A stretch of 64,000 nucleotides of DNA from Streptomyces tsukubensis. Its GTDB lineage: Bacteria; Actinomycetota; Actinomycetes; Streptomycetales; Streptomycetaceae. The notes beneath the pieces were generated by a model, which saw nothing but the letters and a program-made list of their open reading frames with translations, made no database searches and was not told the origin of the DNA. Below, piece by piece: positions 50,706 to 61,918 of the stretch; positions within the stretch are counted from its first letter, which is position 1, and each line of letters starts with the position of its first letter. The translations under genes and the position numbers were made by a program. Where the stretch lies: the NCBI RefSeq assembly GCF_003932715.1, contig NZ_CP020700.1, positions 1,054,001-1,118,000 of the forward strand. Reading direction: 5' to 3'.

Positions 50706-51536
50706 ATGAGAATCCGATTCGTCGACGCCTTCACCCCCCGGCCCTTCGGGGGCAACCCCGCGGCCGTCGTCCTCCTGCCCGACTCCCCGGCGTTCCCCGA
50801 CGACGCCTGGCTGCAGCAGGTCGCCGCCGAGGTGAACCTCTCCGAAACGGCCTACGCCCACCCGCTGCCCGAGGGCACGCCCGACGCCGACTGGGCACTG
50901 CGCTGGTTCACCCCGACCACCGAGGTCGACATGTGCGGGCACGCCACCCTGGCGACCGCCCATGTCCTGCACACCACGGGCACCGCCACGGGGACCATCC
51001 GCTTCGCCGCCCGCTGCGGGATCCTCACCGCCACGGCACACGACGACGGCACCATCACCCTCGACTTCCCCACCGCCCCCATCACCCCCGCCGCTCTGCC
51101 CGACGGGGTCGACCGGGCGATCGGCGCCCCGGTGCTCTCGGTGCACGACACCGGACCGGCCGTCGGTGATCTGGTCGTCGAGGTCGCCGGCGAGCAGACC
51201 GTGCTCGCGCTCTCCCCGGACCTGCCGGCCGTGGCGCGGCTCTCCCGGCGGGGCATCATCGTCACCGCGGCGGCCGACGACCCGGACAGCGGCTACGACT
51301 TCGTCTCCCGCTGCTTCTTCCCGAACGCCGGTATCGACGAGGACCCGGTGACGGGCAGCGCCCACACCGCACTCGCCCCGTTCTGGTCGGCCCGCCTGGG
51401 CCGCACCGAACTGACCGGCCGACAGGGCACCACCGCCCGCTCCGGGCTGGTCAGGACCGCACTGCGCGGCGCGCGGACGCTGCTGACGGGCAGCGCGGTC
51501 ACCGTGATCGACGGGGAACTGCTGGCCGCCCCCTGA
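50706..51536 (+). CDS. PhzF-like isomerase
   Basis: 276 residues; two-fold PhzF/diaminopimelate-epimerase fold. FVDAFTPRPFGGNPAAVVLL (first half start), NLSETAYAHPLPEG (the Glu used as acid-base in PhzF), MCGHATLATAHVL and FFPNAGIDEDPVTGSAHTAL are present. It would be an isomerase-like cytoplasmic enzyme; there is no phenazine cluster nearby, so the substrate is unknown. ATG 50706 begins MRIRFVDAF, as is normal. Confidence 0.9.
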   Translation: MRIRFVDAFTPRPFGGNPAAVVLLPDSPAFPDDAWLQQVAAEVNLSETAYAHPLPEGTPDADWALRWFTPTTEVDMCGHATLATAHVLHTTGTATGTIRFAARCGILTATAHDDGTITLDFPTAPITPAALPDGVDRAIGAPVLSVHDTGPAVGDLVVEVAGEQTVLALSPDLPAVARLSRRGIIVTAAADDPDSGYDFVSRCFFPNAGIDEDPVTGSAHTALAPFWSARLGRTELTGRQGTTARSGLVRTALRGARTLLTGSAVTVIDGELLAAP

Positions 51537-51620
51537 CGGCCCCGCGTCCCGGGCCGGGCAACCGTGCGAGGGGCGTACGGCCCCGGCCCGTACCCCCTCC
51601 CGCACCACCCGGCACCGCCC

Positions 51621-52451
51621 TCACGCCGTCGGCAGCCAGCCCACCTTCCCGGCCAGCAGCGCGTATCCGACGAACGCCACGATGTCGAGCAGCGCATGGG
51701 CGACCACCAGCGGGCCGACGCGCCCCCACCGCCGGTACAGCAGGACGAACACCACGCCCATCACCGCGTTGCCGATGAAACCGCCGATCCCCTGGTAGAG
51801 GTGGTACGAGCCCCGCAGCAGCGAACTCGCCACCAGCGCGGCCATCGGCGTCCAGCCCAACTGCCCCAGCCTGCGCAGCAGGTATCCGACGACGATCACC
51901 TCCTCCACCACGGAGTTCTGGATCGCCGAGAGGATCAGTACCGGAAACTTCCACCACACTTCGGGCAGGGACTCCGGTACCACGGTCAGATTGAAACCGG
52001 CCGCCCTGGCCCCCAGGTAGAACGCCAGCCCGGCGCTGCCGATCCCGGCGGCGATCAGCGTGCCGCGCCCCAGATCGGGCCAGGGCCGGGTGCGGTCGAA
52101 GCCCATCGACCGCAGTCCCCCCGCCCCCTCCCGGGTCAGCAGATGGGCCACCAGCAGCACGGGCACCAGCGCGGTCGCGATACCGAAGAGCTGCCAGGCG
52201 AGATCCAGCCACGGCCGCCCGGGGGCGTACGAGCCGTTCAACGTCGCAGCCTGGTCCTTCAGTCCGCCCGGCCTGGTCAGCGAACCGATAAAGCTGATCA
52301 GCGACGACAGCGCGCTCGCTCCCAGCGAGAGCGCCAGCACCAGGAGGAGTTCGGGCCGCAGCGTCCCACGCGACAGTGCGCCCTCCCGGGGTCCCTCCCC
52401 CGCACCACCGGAGGGCAGGGAATCGGCCACCCGTCCCGCTTCCGTCCGCAC
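51621..52451 (-). CDS. CPBP family intramembrane protease
   Basis: 276 residues, GTG start with GGGAGG upstream. Seven or so membrane segments. The EExxxR-like motif is NSVVEEVIVVGYLLRRLG near 185 (second Glu, with Arg in the same helix), and the later conserved His/Asn motifs appear in GSYHLYQGIGGFIGNAVMG. These are the Abi/CAAX prenyl-protease family. Such proteins range from bacteriocin immunity to prenylated-peptide processing; the target is unknown. Confidence 0.88.
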   Translation of the reverse strand: MRTEAGRVADSLPSGGAGEGPREGALSRGTLRPELLLVLALSLGASALSSLISFIGSLTRPGGLKDQAATLNGSYAPGRPWLDLAWQLFGIATALVPVLLVAHLLTREGAGGLRSMGFDRTRPWPDLGRGTLIAAGIGSAGLAFYLGARAAGFNLTVVPESLPEVWWKFPVLILSAIQNSVVEEVIVVGYLLRRLGQLGWTPMAALVASSLLRGSYHLYQGIGGFIGNAVMGVVFVLLYRRWGRVGPLVVAHALLDIVAFVGYALLAGKVGWLPTA

Positions 52452-52612
52452 CGTTGCCTCCCGTCGGGCGCCACCGCCTGTTGTTCCGGCTCATCCCATC
52501 ACAGACGGCGGCCGCACCGGCCGCGGCACCGGTACGGCCGGCGCACCCCGGGCGAAACCGGCCCGTGCTCCCACGACGGTACGGAGCCGGGCCCGGGGCG
52601 GACCGGACCGGC

Positions 52613-54127
52613 TCAGCCCCCGGGGCCGGGAAAGCCGACGGGCCAGGTATGGACGGGGTCCCCGCGGTGCATCAGCTCGCAGTAGCGCCGGGTCGTGGCG
52701 GCGAGGGCCGCCTCCCGCTCCAGACCGGCCTCCCGGGCCCGGTGGTAGGTGCCCGCCTGCCAGGACGCACCGTTGGCCCGCCGCTTGCAGCGCTCCTCGA
52801 TGACCCCGAGGTAGTGGTCCCGGTCGGCGGGCTCCACGTTCCAGGCGTCGAGACCGGCCGCGGCCAGCGGCAGCAGTTCCTCCCTGACGAGGTCGACCAC
52901 CGGTACGGTCGCGATCCCGCCGTTCCGCCCGGGGCGCGGCCAGCGCAGCTCGGCCTCGATACCGTCGCGGCACGCGGTGTCGAAGTTCTCCGCGGCCGCC
53001 TCGAACGGCAGTCTCGTCCAGACCGGCCGCGCCTCCTCTGCCAGGGCGCGCACCAGCCCGTAGTAGAAGGCGGCGTTGGCCACGACGTCGGTGACGGTCG
53101 GGCCCGCCGGCAGGACCCGGTTCTCCACCCGCAGATGGGGAACGCCGTCGGCGACCCCGTACACCGGCCGGTTCCAGCGGTAGACCGTGCCGTTGTGCAG
53201 GACGAGTTCGTGCAGCGACGGCACCCCGCCCTCGTCGATGACCCGCAGCGGATCCTCCTCCTCGTCGCAGATCGGCAGCAGAGCCGGGAAGAACCGCAGA
53301 TTCTCCTCGAAGAGGTCGTACGCGGAGTTCACCCAGCGCTCACCGAACCAGGTGCGCGGCCTGACACCCTGTGCCTGGAGCTCGGGCGGGCGGGTGTCCG
53401 TGGCCTGCTGGAACAGCGGCGGCCGGGACTCCCGCCAGAGCTCCTTGCCGAACAGGAACGGAGCATTCGCACCCACCGCGACCTGCACCGACGCCACCGC
53501 CTGGGCCGCGTTCCAGACCGCGGCGAACCGGCCGGGGGTGACCTGGAGGTGCAGCTGTACGGAGGTGCAGGCGGCTTCGGGCGCGATCGAAGCCGACGAG
53601 CAGTTCAGCTTCTCCACGCCCTCGATGTCGAGGACGAACTCCTCACCCCGCGCGGCGACGATCTGCTCGTTGAGAAGGGTGTAGCGGTGGTCGTCCGAGA
53701 GGTTGCCGCTGACGAGATCGGACTGTTCCAGAGTCGGAAGAATACCGATCATCACGATTCCGGCGCCGACTTCGTTCGCCTTGCGATGGGCATATCCCAG
53801 TCCGGCCCGCAGCTCTTCGGCCAGCTGGTCGAGAACGCGTCCGCCGAGCCGGTGCGGAACGATGTTCACCTCCAGGTTGAACATTCCCAGTTCGGTCTGG
53901 AAATCATGGCTGGCGATACGCTCCAGAACTTCCGCATTCATCATGCGCGGCTGGCCGTCCCCACCCACCAGATTCAGTTCGATCTCCAGTCCCATCAGAT
54001 TCCTGGGCCGGTCGAAGCGCTCCTCGGCCAGCAGCCGTCCCAGCCCCGCCAGGCACTGCTGGAGCTTCCGCCGATACCGCTGGCGATCGGACAGCGCGAA
54101 ACTTTCTGTCGCGACCTTGTCCCCCAT
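52613..54127 (-). CDS. glutamate-cysteine ligase-like protein
   Basis: 504 residues, ATG 54127 with AGGAAGGA upstream. NLMGLEIELNLVGGDGQPRM carries the metal-binding Glu residues of the ATP-grasp-like GCS2 fold; TELGMFNLEVNIVPHRLGGR, EEFVLDIEGVEKLNCSSASI and LPAGPTVTDVVANAAFYYGL follow in order. Actinobacteria make mycothiol and not usually glutathione, so the physiological product (gamma-glutamyl amide or peptide) is uncertain. Ends in a Gly/Pro tail. A 577-bp non-coding region precedes it. Confidence 0.85.
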   Translation of the reverse strand: MGDKVATESFALSDRQRYRRKLQQCLAGLGRLLAEERFDRPRNLMGLEIELNLVGGDGQPRMMNAEVLERIASHDFQTELGMFNLEVNIVPHRLGGRVLDQLAEELRAGLGYAHRKANEVGAGIVMIGILPTLEQSDLVSGNLSDDHRYTLLNEQIVAARGEEFVLDIEGVEKLNCSSASIAPEAACTSVQLHLQVTPGRFAAVWNAAQAVASVQVAVGANAPFLFGKELWRESRPPLFQQATDTRPPELQAQGVRPRTWFGERWVNSAYDLFEENLRFFPALLPICDEEEDPLRVIDEGGVPSLHELVLHNGTVYRWNRPVYGVADGVPHLRVENRVLPAGPTVTDVVANAAFYYGLVRALAEEARPVWTRLPFEAAAENFDTACRDGIEAELRWPRPGRNGGIATVPVVDLVREELLPLAAAGLDAWNVEPADRDHYLGVIEERCKRRANGASWQAGTYHRAREAGLEREAALAATTRRYCELMHRGDPVHTWPVGFPGPGG

Positions 54128-54332
54128 CGAAGTGTCCTTCCTCGGGTGGATTGCCACGGAGCGCCGGCCGCGGTCGGGAGGCGGCGGCTCGGCGAACTCC
54201 GGGACGATAATGCCCAGACTGGTTGATCCATAACGCAGCGGGGGCGGCCGGGGGCCGCTAGTGTGGCATCCGTCACCGAAGGCTTCACGCAGTCGGCCCC
54301 ACGGAGGACCGGACGGCAACAGGGTGCAGCAG

Positions 54333-54440
54333 GCACCTAAAACCGCCGGGAGTCCGGTGAAAAATGCCGACAGGTTTCGGCCTACCGGCCGGGGGGCAAA
54401 ACAACCGGCTATCGGCCGGAGCCCTCCCGAAATCCGGTGC
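54333..54440 (+). other. possible structured RNA in 577-bp intergenic region
   Basis: The stretch 54128-54704 has no gene I can support. Within it, hand pairing gives nested stems: 54333-54337 with 54436-54440 (GCACC/GGTGC), 54348-54352 with 54424-54428 (GGGAG/CTCCC), 54385-54390 with 54414-54419 (CCGGCC/GGCCGG), and a small hairpin 54367-54370 with 54377-54380. A TCCGGTG element occurs twice (54353-54359, 54433-54439), with A-rich linkers. It resembles a leader or riboswitch architecture (perhaps a cobalamin-like core), but lacks a clear B12 box. A TATAAA-like element at 54524-54529 precedes the next gene. Confidence 0.3.
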
Positions 54441-54704
54441 AACCTCCCGTGGAATAAGACCTGAACCCGCCTTGCCGGGATCCGCGCGAAGCGCTAGCGG
54501 AATCACCGTACGAACGTGAGTGTTATAAACTCTGCAAACGGGCAGCGAGTTGGCCCGGCGGTCTTCCGGTCCCCCGAGGCCGCCGTACGCCGCGAACCGA
54601 CAGCGCCGTCGGAGCCGACGGCACCGGCACCACTGACAGCACCGACAGCACTGTCGGCGCGCCGCCCCGGTTCACCGTGTCTCCCGAGCGAGAGGCGACC
54701 CACC

Positions 54705-55319
54705 ATGCCGCTGCATGTCCTCCCGGCCCCCGCGCCTGCCCTCCGCAGCATTCTCGCGGCACTCAGTTCCCCATCCGCCGCCCTTGAGGACCGTCCCCCG
54801 GCACTCAGGTCCGTCCAGGGGCCCCTGAGCCCCGAGTCACCTCTTCCCGTACACGTTCTCGACGACCTCAACGGTACGGACGCCCTGGACCGGACCGGGC
54901 CCGACGGCTCCGGCCTCCGCACCCGTCTCACGGGCTGGCGCTTCCTGCTGCGCGGCGACGACGGCCCGGTCGCGGCGGCGGAGACCGTACTCACCCCCGA
55001 CGGCTGGACGTTCTCCCACTTCTTCGAGGGCCCGTACCTCGGCTCCACCGAACTCGCCCTGCGCCGGGCGGAGTCGTCCGCAACCCTCTTCCAGCCACGA
55101 CTGCTCTCCGTGCCCGCGCTCTACATGCTGACCCTGTGGCTCCACGCCGACCCGGAGGCCGACGCCTCCACCACCGCCCTCACACCCGCCGATCTCCTGG
55201 TACCACTGGCACCCGCCCCGCCCGGTATCACCGCCCACCGCCCGTACCGCGTCGGTGAACTTCTCCCGGTGATGACCCTGCGGCTGTCGCCGGCCCCGCT
55301 CCTCGGTTCGCCGGCCTGA
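54705..55319 (+). CDS. conserved hypothetical protein
   Basis: 204 residues from ATG 54705. The N-terminus is PLHVLPAPAPALRSILAALS and a central domain has GWRFLLRGDDGPVAAAETVL, TPDGWTFSHFFEGPYLGSTE and RLLSVPALYMLTLWLHADPE, a pattern of alternating strands and one helix that looks like a folded domain of about 130 residues. No catalytic motif seen. An in-frame GTG at 54516 would add a low-complexity segment. Strong terminator downstream. Confidence 0.72.
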   Translation: MPLHVLPAPAPALRSILAALSSPSAALEDRPPALRSVQGPLSPESPLPVHVLDDLNGTDALDRTGPDGSGLRTRLTGWRFLLRGDDGPVAAAETVLTPDGWTFSHFFEGPYLGSTELALRRAESSATLFQPRLLSVPALYMLTLWLHADPEADASTTALTPADLLVPLAPAPPGITAHRPYRVGELLPVMTLRLSPAPLLGSPA

Positions 55320-55389
55320 TCCGAAAGAGACGGCCCAACCCCCTCCGCCACTCCCCCCGCCCGGCCCGGCCCGCCCCCGTGCCGCGGCG

Positions 55390-55438
55390 GCGGTGCGCCC
55401 CGTGACCCCCGTAACCAGGGGATCACGGGGCGCACCGC
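55390..55438. terminator. strong terminator hairpin
   Basis: 16-bp perfect outer stem (55390-55405 with 55423-55438) and an inner CCCC/GGGG pair (55407-55410, 55418-55421), about 70 bp after the stop at 55319. It isolates the DUF5999 gene from its upstream neighbour. Confidence 0.8.
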
Positions 55439-55478
55439 TGTTCCGCCCGGCCGTACGGACTAGTCTGCTCGGGCCACT

Positions 55479-55522
55479 GCTGAACCACCCGAAAGGACAG
55501 TGTGGTTGGGCTGAACCATCCG
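55479..55522. promoter_or_regulatory. repeated element upstream of DUF5999 gene
   Basis: GCTGAACCACCCG (55479-55491) recurs as GCTGAACCATCCG (55510-55522), 12 of 13 identical and 31 bp apart (about three turns), with an inverted AACCAC/GTGGTT partner between (55502-55507). They lie in the 55439-55686 non-coding stretch and may be regulator sites. Confidence 0.4.
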
Positions 55523-55686
55523 GCCGGGTGATACGTCTTTCACCGCACAGACGAGCTGTCGGGAAATCCCTGCGGATCGGCGCTCGTGGGGCAACACTGG
55601 GATCGGACCGAGAGATACGGGGGGCGGCCATGAACACTTCATCGAGCCGCAGGACACTGATCACACCACAGCGAAAGAACCTGCCC

Positions 55687-55884
55687 ATGTGCCAGCACCA
55701 GCCTTCGTGCCCGACATCAGATTCAGCCGACCGGGATGCCGCCCGTCTGGTGGCTCACCACCCGGAGCAGGGCTGGAGCCTGCTCTGCAACGGCGTTCTC
55801 CTGTTCGAGGACACGGGCGAGCTGCTGCCGGACGGGCAGATCATCGCACCGCACCGCCCGCTGATGACGGCGCGCGCCGCCTGA
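55687..55884 (+). CDS. DUF5999 small protein
   Basis: 65 residues, starting MCQHQPSCP, then ADRDAARLVAHHPEQGWSLL, CNGVLLFEDTGELLPDGQII. The N-terminal Cys/His pair and the C of LLCNG could bind metal. DUF5999 is a streptomycete-specific small protein family without assigned function. Start at 55687 is the family start; an in-frame ATG at 55630 exists without family conservation. Confidence 0.82.
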   Translation: MCQHQPSCPTSDSADRDAARLVAHHPEQGWSLLCNGVLLFEDTGELLPDGQIIAPHRPLMTARAA

Positions 55885-55905
55885 GCGCACCGGCGGAAAC
55901 GATCA

Positions 55906-55946
55906 GGGGCCGGACGGTGTGCGGACGCACGCTCCGTACCGGCCCC
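55906..55946. terminator. composite hairpin between convergent genes
   Basis: GGGGCCGG (55906-55913) pairs with CCGGCCCC (55939-55946), with an inner GTGCG/CGCAC hairpin. It lies between the DUF5999 stop (55884) and the gcvP stop (55964). Confidence 0.55.
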
Positions 55947-55963
55947 GGGACCTCGGCCGTCCG

Positions 55964-58849
<2,886 letters not shown>

Positions 58850-58910
58850 ACAGGCGGCCTCCTGGTCTGCTACGACCCGGTGAGGGGCACCCCGGCGGAT
58901 GCCCGGGACG

Positions 58911-59122
58911 GCCTCCCCCTCTGTCATCTCAACCTGAGAGCTTCACCGGTCCGCCCGTGGCGGGGGCGCTCCGGCTTTCACCGTCGGTGAGAGCGGCTGC
59001 CGTACGGCACCCGCTCCACTTTCCAGAGTGACCTCGCCCGTGCGGTACAGGTGCCTGAGAGATTCCGGGGAGGATTTGCTCCTTCGGCGCCACCGTCGTC
59101 CTGCCGGTGGACTCTCCCGCGC
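58911..59122 (-). promoter_or_regulatory. tandem glycine riboswitch for gcvP
   Basis: On the minus strand, aptamer 1 (about 59043-59121) has GGGAGAG at 59111-59117, GCCGAAGGAGCAA at 59076-59088 and CTCTCAGGCAC at 59051-59061: the glycine-aptamer consensus. Aptamer 2 (about 58915-59035) has the related core GACGGTGAAAGCCGG (58971-58985) and CTCTCAGGTTGAGATGACAG (58921-58940). A short linker joins them. The gcvP start codon is about 60 bases downstream, in the expected ON-switch arrangement in which glycine promotes expression. Not folded by program; the matched motifs and their order are the evidence. Confidence 0.9.
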
Positions 59123-59265
59123 GGGGTCAACAGCCGCTGCCAGCCTACCAGCGCACTCTTCGGCCGGAGTGGTTCGTGATCGCTCAAGTGGCCGACGTCC
59201 GCGTTGTGCACTTTCGTGGATTTTGAACGTGTTGGGAACAGCAGTTGCGACCTGTAGGAGGGACC

Positions 59266-59640
59266 GTGCAGACCGATATGGATCCGCGCAGCCTGATCGG
59301 CCGCAAGGCTTACGACCGCGACGGAGTGAAGATAGGAACCGTCGACGAGGTGTATCTGGACGACGCCACCGGGTCACCCGAATGGGCCGCCGTCCGCACC
59401 GGGCTCTTCAGCCGGGACGCCTTCGTCCCCCTGGAACCGAGCACGATGGTCGGTGACACCCTCCGCGTCCCCTATGAACGGACCCTGATCAGGGGCGCGC
59501 CGGGCTTCGGCGTCGGCCGCCACCTCTCCCCCGAGCAGGAGCTCCAGCTCTACCGCCACTACGGGATCGAGCTGTCCGCCCCGCCCGATCCCGCCGCCCC
59601 CGACCGTTCCTTCGGCTCGGTCGCAGGCGAGGAGGGCTGA
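59266..59640 (+). CDS. PRC-barrel domain protein
   Basis: 124 residues from GTG 59266, with AGGAGG four bases upstream; ATG 59278 is in frame. PRC barrel: PRSLIGRKAYDRDGVKIGTV, DEVYLDDATGSPEWAAVRTG and FVPLEPSTMVGDTLRVPYER. PRC-barrel proteins often interact with the ribosome or RNA-processing partners; the exact role is unknown. Its 3' end overlaps the convergent dinB gene by 82 bp. Confidence 0.87.
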   Translation: MQTDMDPRSLIGRKAYDRDGVKIGTVDEVYLDDATGSPEWAAVRTGLFSRDAFVPLEPSTMVGDTLRVPYERTLIRGAPGFGVGRHLSPEQELQLYRHYGIELSAPPDPAAPDRSFGSVAGEEG

Positions 59641-61082
59641 CCCTCCGGCGGCTCCAACTGCTCCGGCGAAACCAGCTCGGGGGCCTCGGGCGCCGCCACC
59701 AGCGGCAGCGGCTCGGAGGGGGTGAGCTCGGGATCGTCGACCCGGAAGGTCCGCACCCGCCCGATCTCGCCCCGGGGCACCTCGAACCGCACGGTGACCC
59801 GCCCGACGCCACTGCCCTGCACCCATCCGGGGCCGTGCTCCGCATGCCGTACGTCCTGCCCCGGGGACCACTGCCGTACGGCGCCGGGCCCCGGGCCGCC
59901 CCGGGCGTCCGGGGCGGCTCCGGGCGGCCGGCCCGGCTCCGGCGGGTGCCCGGTGTCCGTACCGGTCGCGTCGTCCGGTCCCGGGCCTGGGGCCACACCC
60001 GCGATCAGCCCCGCGGCCTGGGCGAACAGATCCTCCTGGGTCCAGTCGGCGAGCCCCGAGACCCCGACTCCGAGCAGCCGCACTCCCCCGGTGGTGTCCA
60101 CCCCCTCCAGCAGCCGTGCGGCGGCTTCCCGCACCACCACGGGGTCGTCCGTGGGCCCGCGCAGCGTCTCGGAGCGGGTCAGCGTCGAGAAGTCGTACCG
60201 CCGCACCTTCAGCACGATCGTCCGCCCCGAGTGCCCGGACGATCTCAGCCTGCGGACGCACCGGTCGGCCAGCCGCTCGACCTCCAGCCGGATCCTCAGC
60301 CGGTCGTGCAGATCGGTGTCGAAGGTGTCCTCCACGGACACCGACTTCATGTCCCGCTCGGCCACCACGGGCCGGTCGTCGTGGCCGAGGGCCATCCGGT
60401 GCAGCGAAACCCCCTGGGCCCGGCCCAGCAGCCGTACCAGCTCGTCCTCCCCGGCCTCCACCAGCTCGGCACAGGTCGTGATCCCCGCGCGCCGCAGATG
60501 TTCACCGGTGGCCGGGCCGACGCCCGGGATCGTCCGCACCGACAGCGGCCCCAGCAGCGCACGCTCCGTCCCCGGCTCGATGAGGACCAGCCCATCGGGT
60601 TTGGCCCGCTCCGAAGCGACCTTGGCGATCATCTTCGACGCGGCCAGCCCCACGGAGCCGGTCAGCCCCGTGACCGCTTCTATCTCCGCCCGCAGCCGCT
60701 CCCCGACCGCGCGGGCCGACGCGGCGTCACGGGCCGCGCCGCCCGCTTCCAGATCGACGAAGGCCTCGTCCAGGCTCAACGGCTCCACCAGCGGCGACAG
60801 CGCGCCGAGCAGCCGCATGACCTGTTCGCTGATCGACCGGTAGAAGGAGAAGCGGGGCACCAGATAGGCGGCGTTGGGCGCGAGCCGCCGGGCCTGGGCC
60901 ATGGGCATGGCCGAGTGGACCCCGAAGCGCCGGGCTTCGTACGACGCCGTGGCGACCACTCCGCGCGGGCCGAGCCCGCCCACGACGACCGGCTTTCCGC
61001 GCAGACTCGGCTTCGCCGCCTGCTCGGCGGCGGCGAAGAACGCATCCATGTCCAGATGCAGAATCGTCGGCGCGGATCTCAC
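59559..61082 (-). CDS. dinB: DNA polymerase IV (Y-family)
   Basis: 507 residues; translesion polymerase. LHLDMDAFFAAAEQ carries the first metal-binding Asp near residue 10, and PLSLDEAFVDLEAGG the second pair. A helix-hairpin-helix thumb (IPGVGPATGEHLRRAGI) near 185 and the little-finger domain follow. A 130-residue Pro/Glu-rich tail extends the C-terminus beyond the little finger. GTG start. The clamp-binding motif is not clear. Tail-to-tail overlap with the PRC-barrel gene. Confidence 0.93.
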   Translation of the reverse strand: MRSAPTILHLDMDAFFAAAEQAAKPSLRGKPVVVGGLGPRGVVATASYEARRFGVHSAMPMAQARRLAPNAAYLVPRFSFYRSISEQVMRLLGALSPLVEPLSLDEAFVDLEAGGAARDAASARAVGERLRAEIEAVTGLTGSVGLAASKMIAKVASERAKPDGLVLIEPGTERALLGPLSVRTIPGVGPATGEHLRRAGITTCAELVEAGEDELVRLLGRAQGVSLHRMALGHDDRPVVAERDMKSVSVEDTFDTDLHDRLRIRLEVERLADRCVRRLRSSGHSGRTIVLKVRRYDFSTLTRSETLRGPTDDPVVVREAAARLLEGVDTTGGVRLLGVGVSGLADWTQEDLFAQAAGLIAGVAPGPGPDDATGTDTGHPPEPGRPPGAAPDARGGPGPGAVRQWSPGQDVRHAEHGPGWVQGSGVGRVTVRFEVPRGEIGRVRTFRVDDPELTPSEPLPLVAAPEAPELVSPEQLEPPEGQPSSPATEPKERSGAAGSGGADSSIP

Positions 61083-61132
61083 AGCTCCGATGCTGCCCTA
61101 CGCCACTGACATCGACGCGGTGGACCGCCCGG

Positions 61133-61750
61133 TCATACCGCCCGGTCGCGCCGCCGTCGGGCCAGCTCATCTGCAGGATTGTGGCCGACCAGCGTCTCCC
61201 CGGTGTCCACGCGCTCGCCGTGCAGCTCGGAGAGGTCAGCCTCGACGTCGCGCCAGACCACCCCGACGGCGATTCCGAAGACGCCCTGGCCGCCCTGGAG
61301 CAGATCCACGACCTCGTCGGGCGAGGAGCACTCGTAGACCGTCGCGCCGTCGCTCATCAGCGTCATGCGCTCCAGATCCGCGAGCTCGCGCCCGCGCAGA
61401 TGCTGAACGGCGGCCCGGATGTTCTGGAGGGCGACCCCGGTGTCCAGGAACCGTTTGACGATCTTGAGGACGACGACGTCGCGGAAGCTGTAGAGCCGCT
61501 GGGTTCCCGATCCGTACGCGGGACGGACACTCGGCTCGACCAGTCCCGTACGCGCCCAGTAGTCGAGCTGCCGGTAGGTGATCCCGGCCGCCGCACACGC
61601 GGTCGGCCCCCGGTAGCCGACCGTCTCCTCCGGCGCCGGCTGCCCGGCCACGCTCCTTGCGCTCCCGCCCCCGTGGAGCGGATACGGTCCACTCTCCACC
61701 GGACTCCGTCCGGGAGCCCCCCCGACCGCACCGTCGCCGCTGCTTCTCAC
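61133..61750 (-). CDS. MerR-family regulator (Rv1830/ResR-like)
   Basis: 205 residues from a GTG at 61750 (GGAGGG upstream). MerR winged helix: GYRGPTACAAAGITYRQLDY, WARTGLVEPSVRPAYGSGTQ and RLYSFRDVVVLKIVKRFLDT, then a coiled coil and a globular C-terminal part (MTLMSDGATVYECSSPDEVV). It lies immediately downstream of the DUF151 gene, in the order seen in mycobacteria (garA, ftsR, DUF151, MerR). That Mycobacterium gene is linked to growth and division control; function here is inferred from context. The promoter with a -10/-35 and palindrome is visible. Confidence 0.88.
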   Translation of the reverse strand: MRSSGDGAVGGAPGRSPVESGPYPLHGGGSARSVAGQPAPEETVGYRGPTACAAAGITYRQLDYWARTGLVEPSVRPAYGSGTQRLYSFRDVVVLKIVKRFLDTGVALQNIRAAVQHLRGRELADLERMTLMSDGATVYECSSPDEVVDLLQGGQGVFGIAVGVVWRDVEADLSELHGERVDTGETLVGHNPADELARRRRDRAV

Positions 61751-61781
61751 GCCGACCCTCCGTCCTCGACCTGCCAACTCG

Positions 61782-61837
61782 ACGGTAGGCAGTCACCAGG
61801 GGTGCGTCAACGATCGCCACACTCGGCACGCCGAGTG
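61782..61837 (-). promoter_or_regulatory. promoter and palindrome for MerR-family gene
   Basis: On the minus strand, TTGACG (61810-61805) and TACCGT (61787-61782) form a -35/-10 pair with 17-bp spacing. A perfect palindrome CACTCGGC-AC-GCCGAGTG (61820-61837) lies 10 bp upstream of the -35. It is a likely operator for MerR autoregulation or another regulator. Confidence 0.65.
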
Positions 61838-61918
61838 ATAATCACCCTGAGAGTGGTTTCCCGTGCCCTTGTCCGGGGTAAGGCTAGCCGAATGGGCGGA
61901 ATTCACCCGTCGCGGCGG

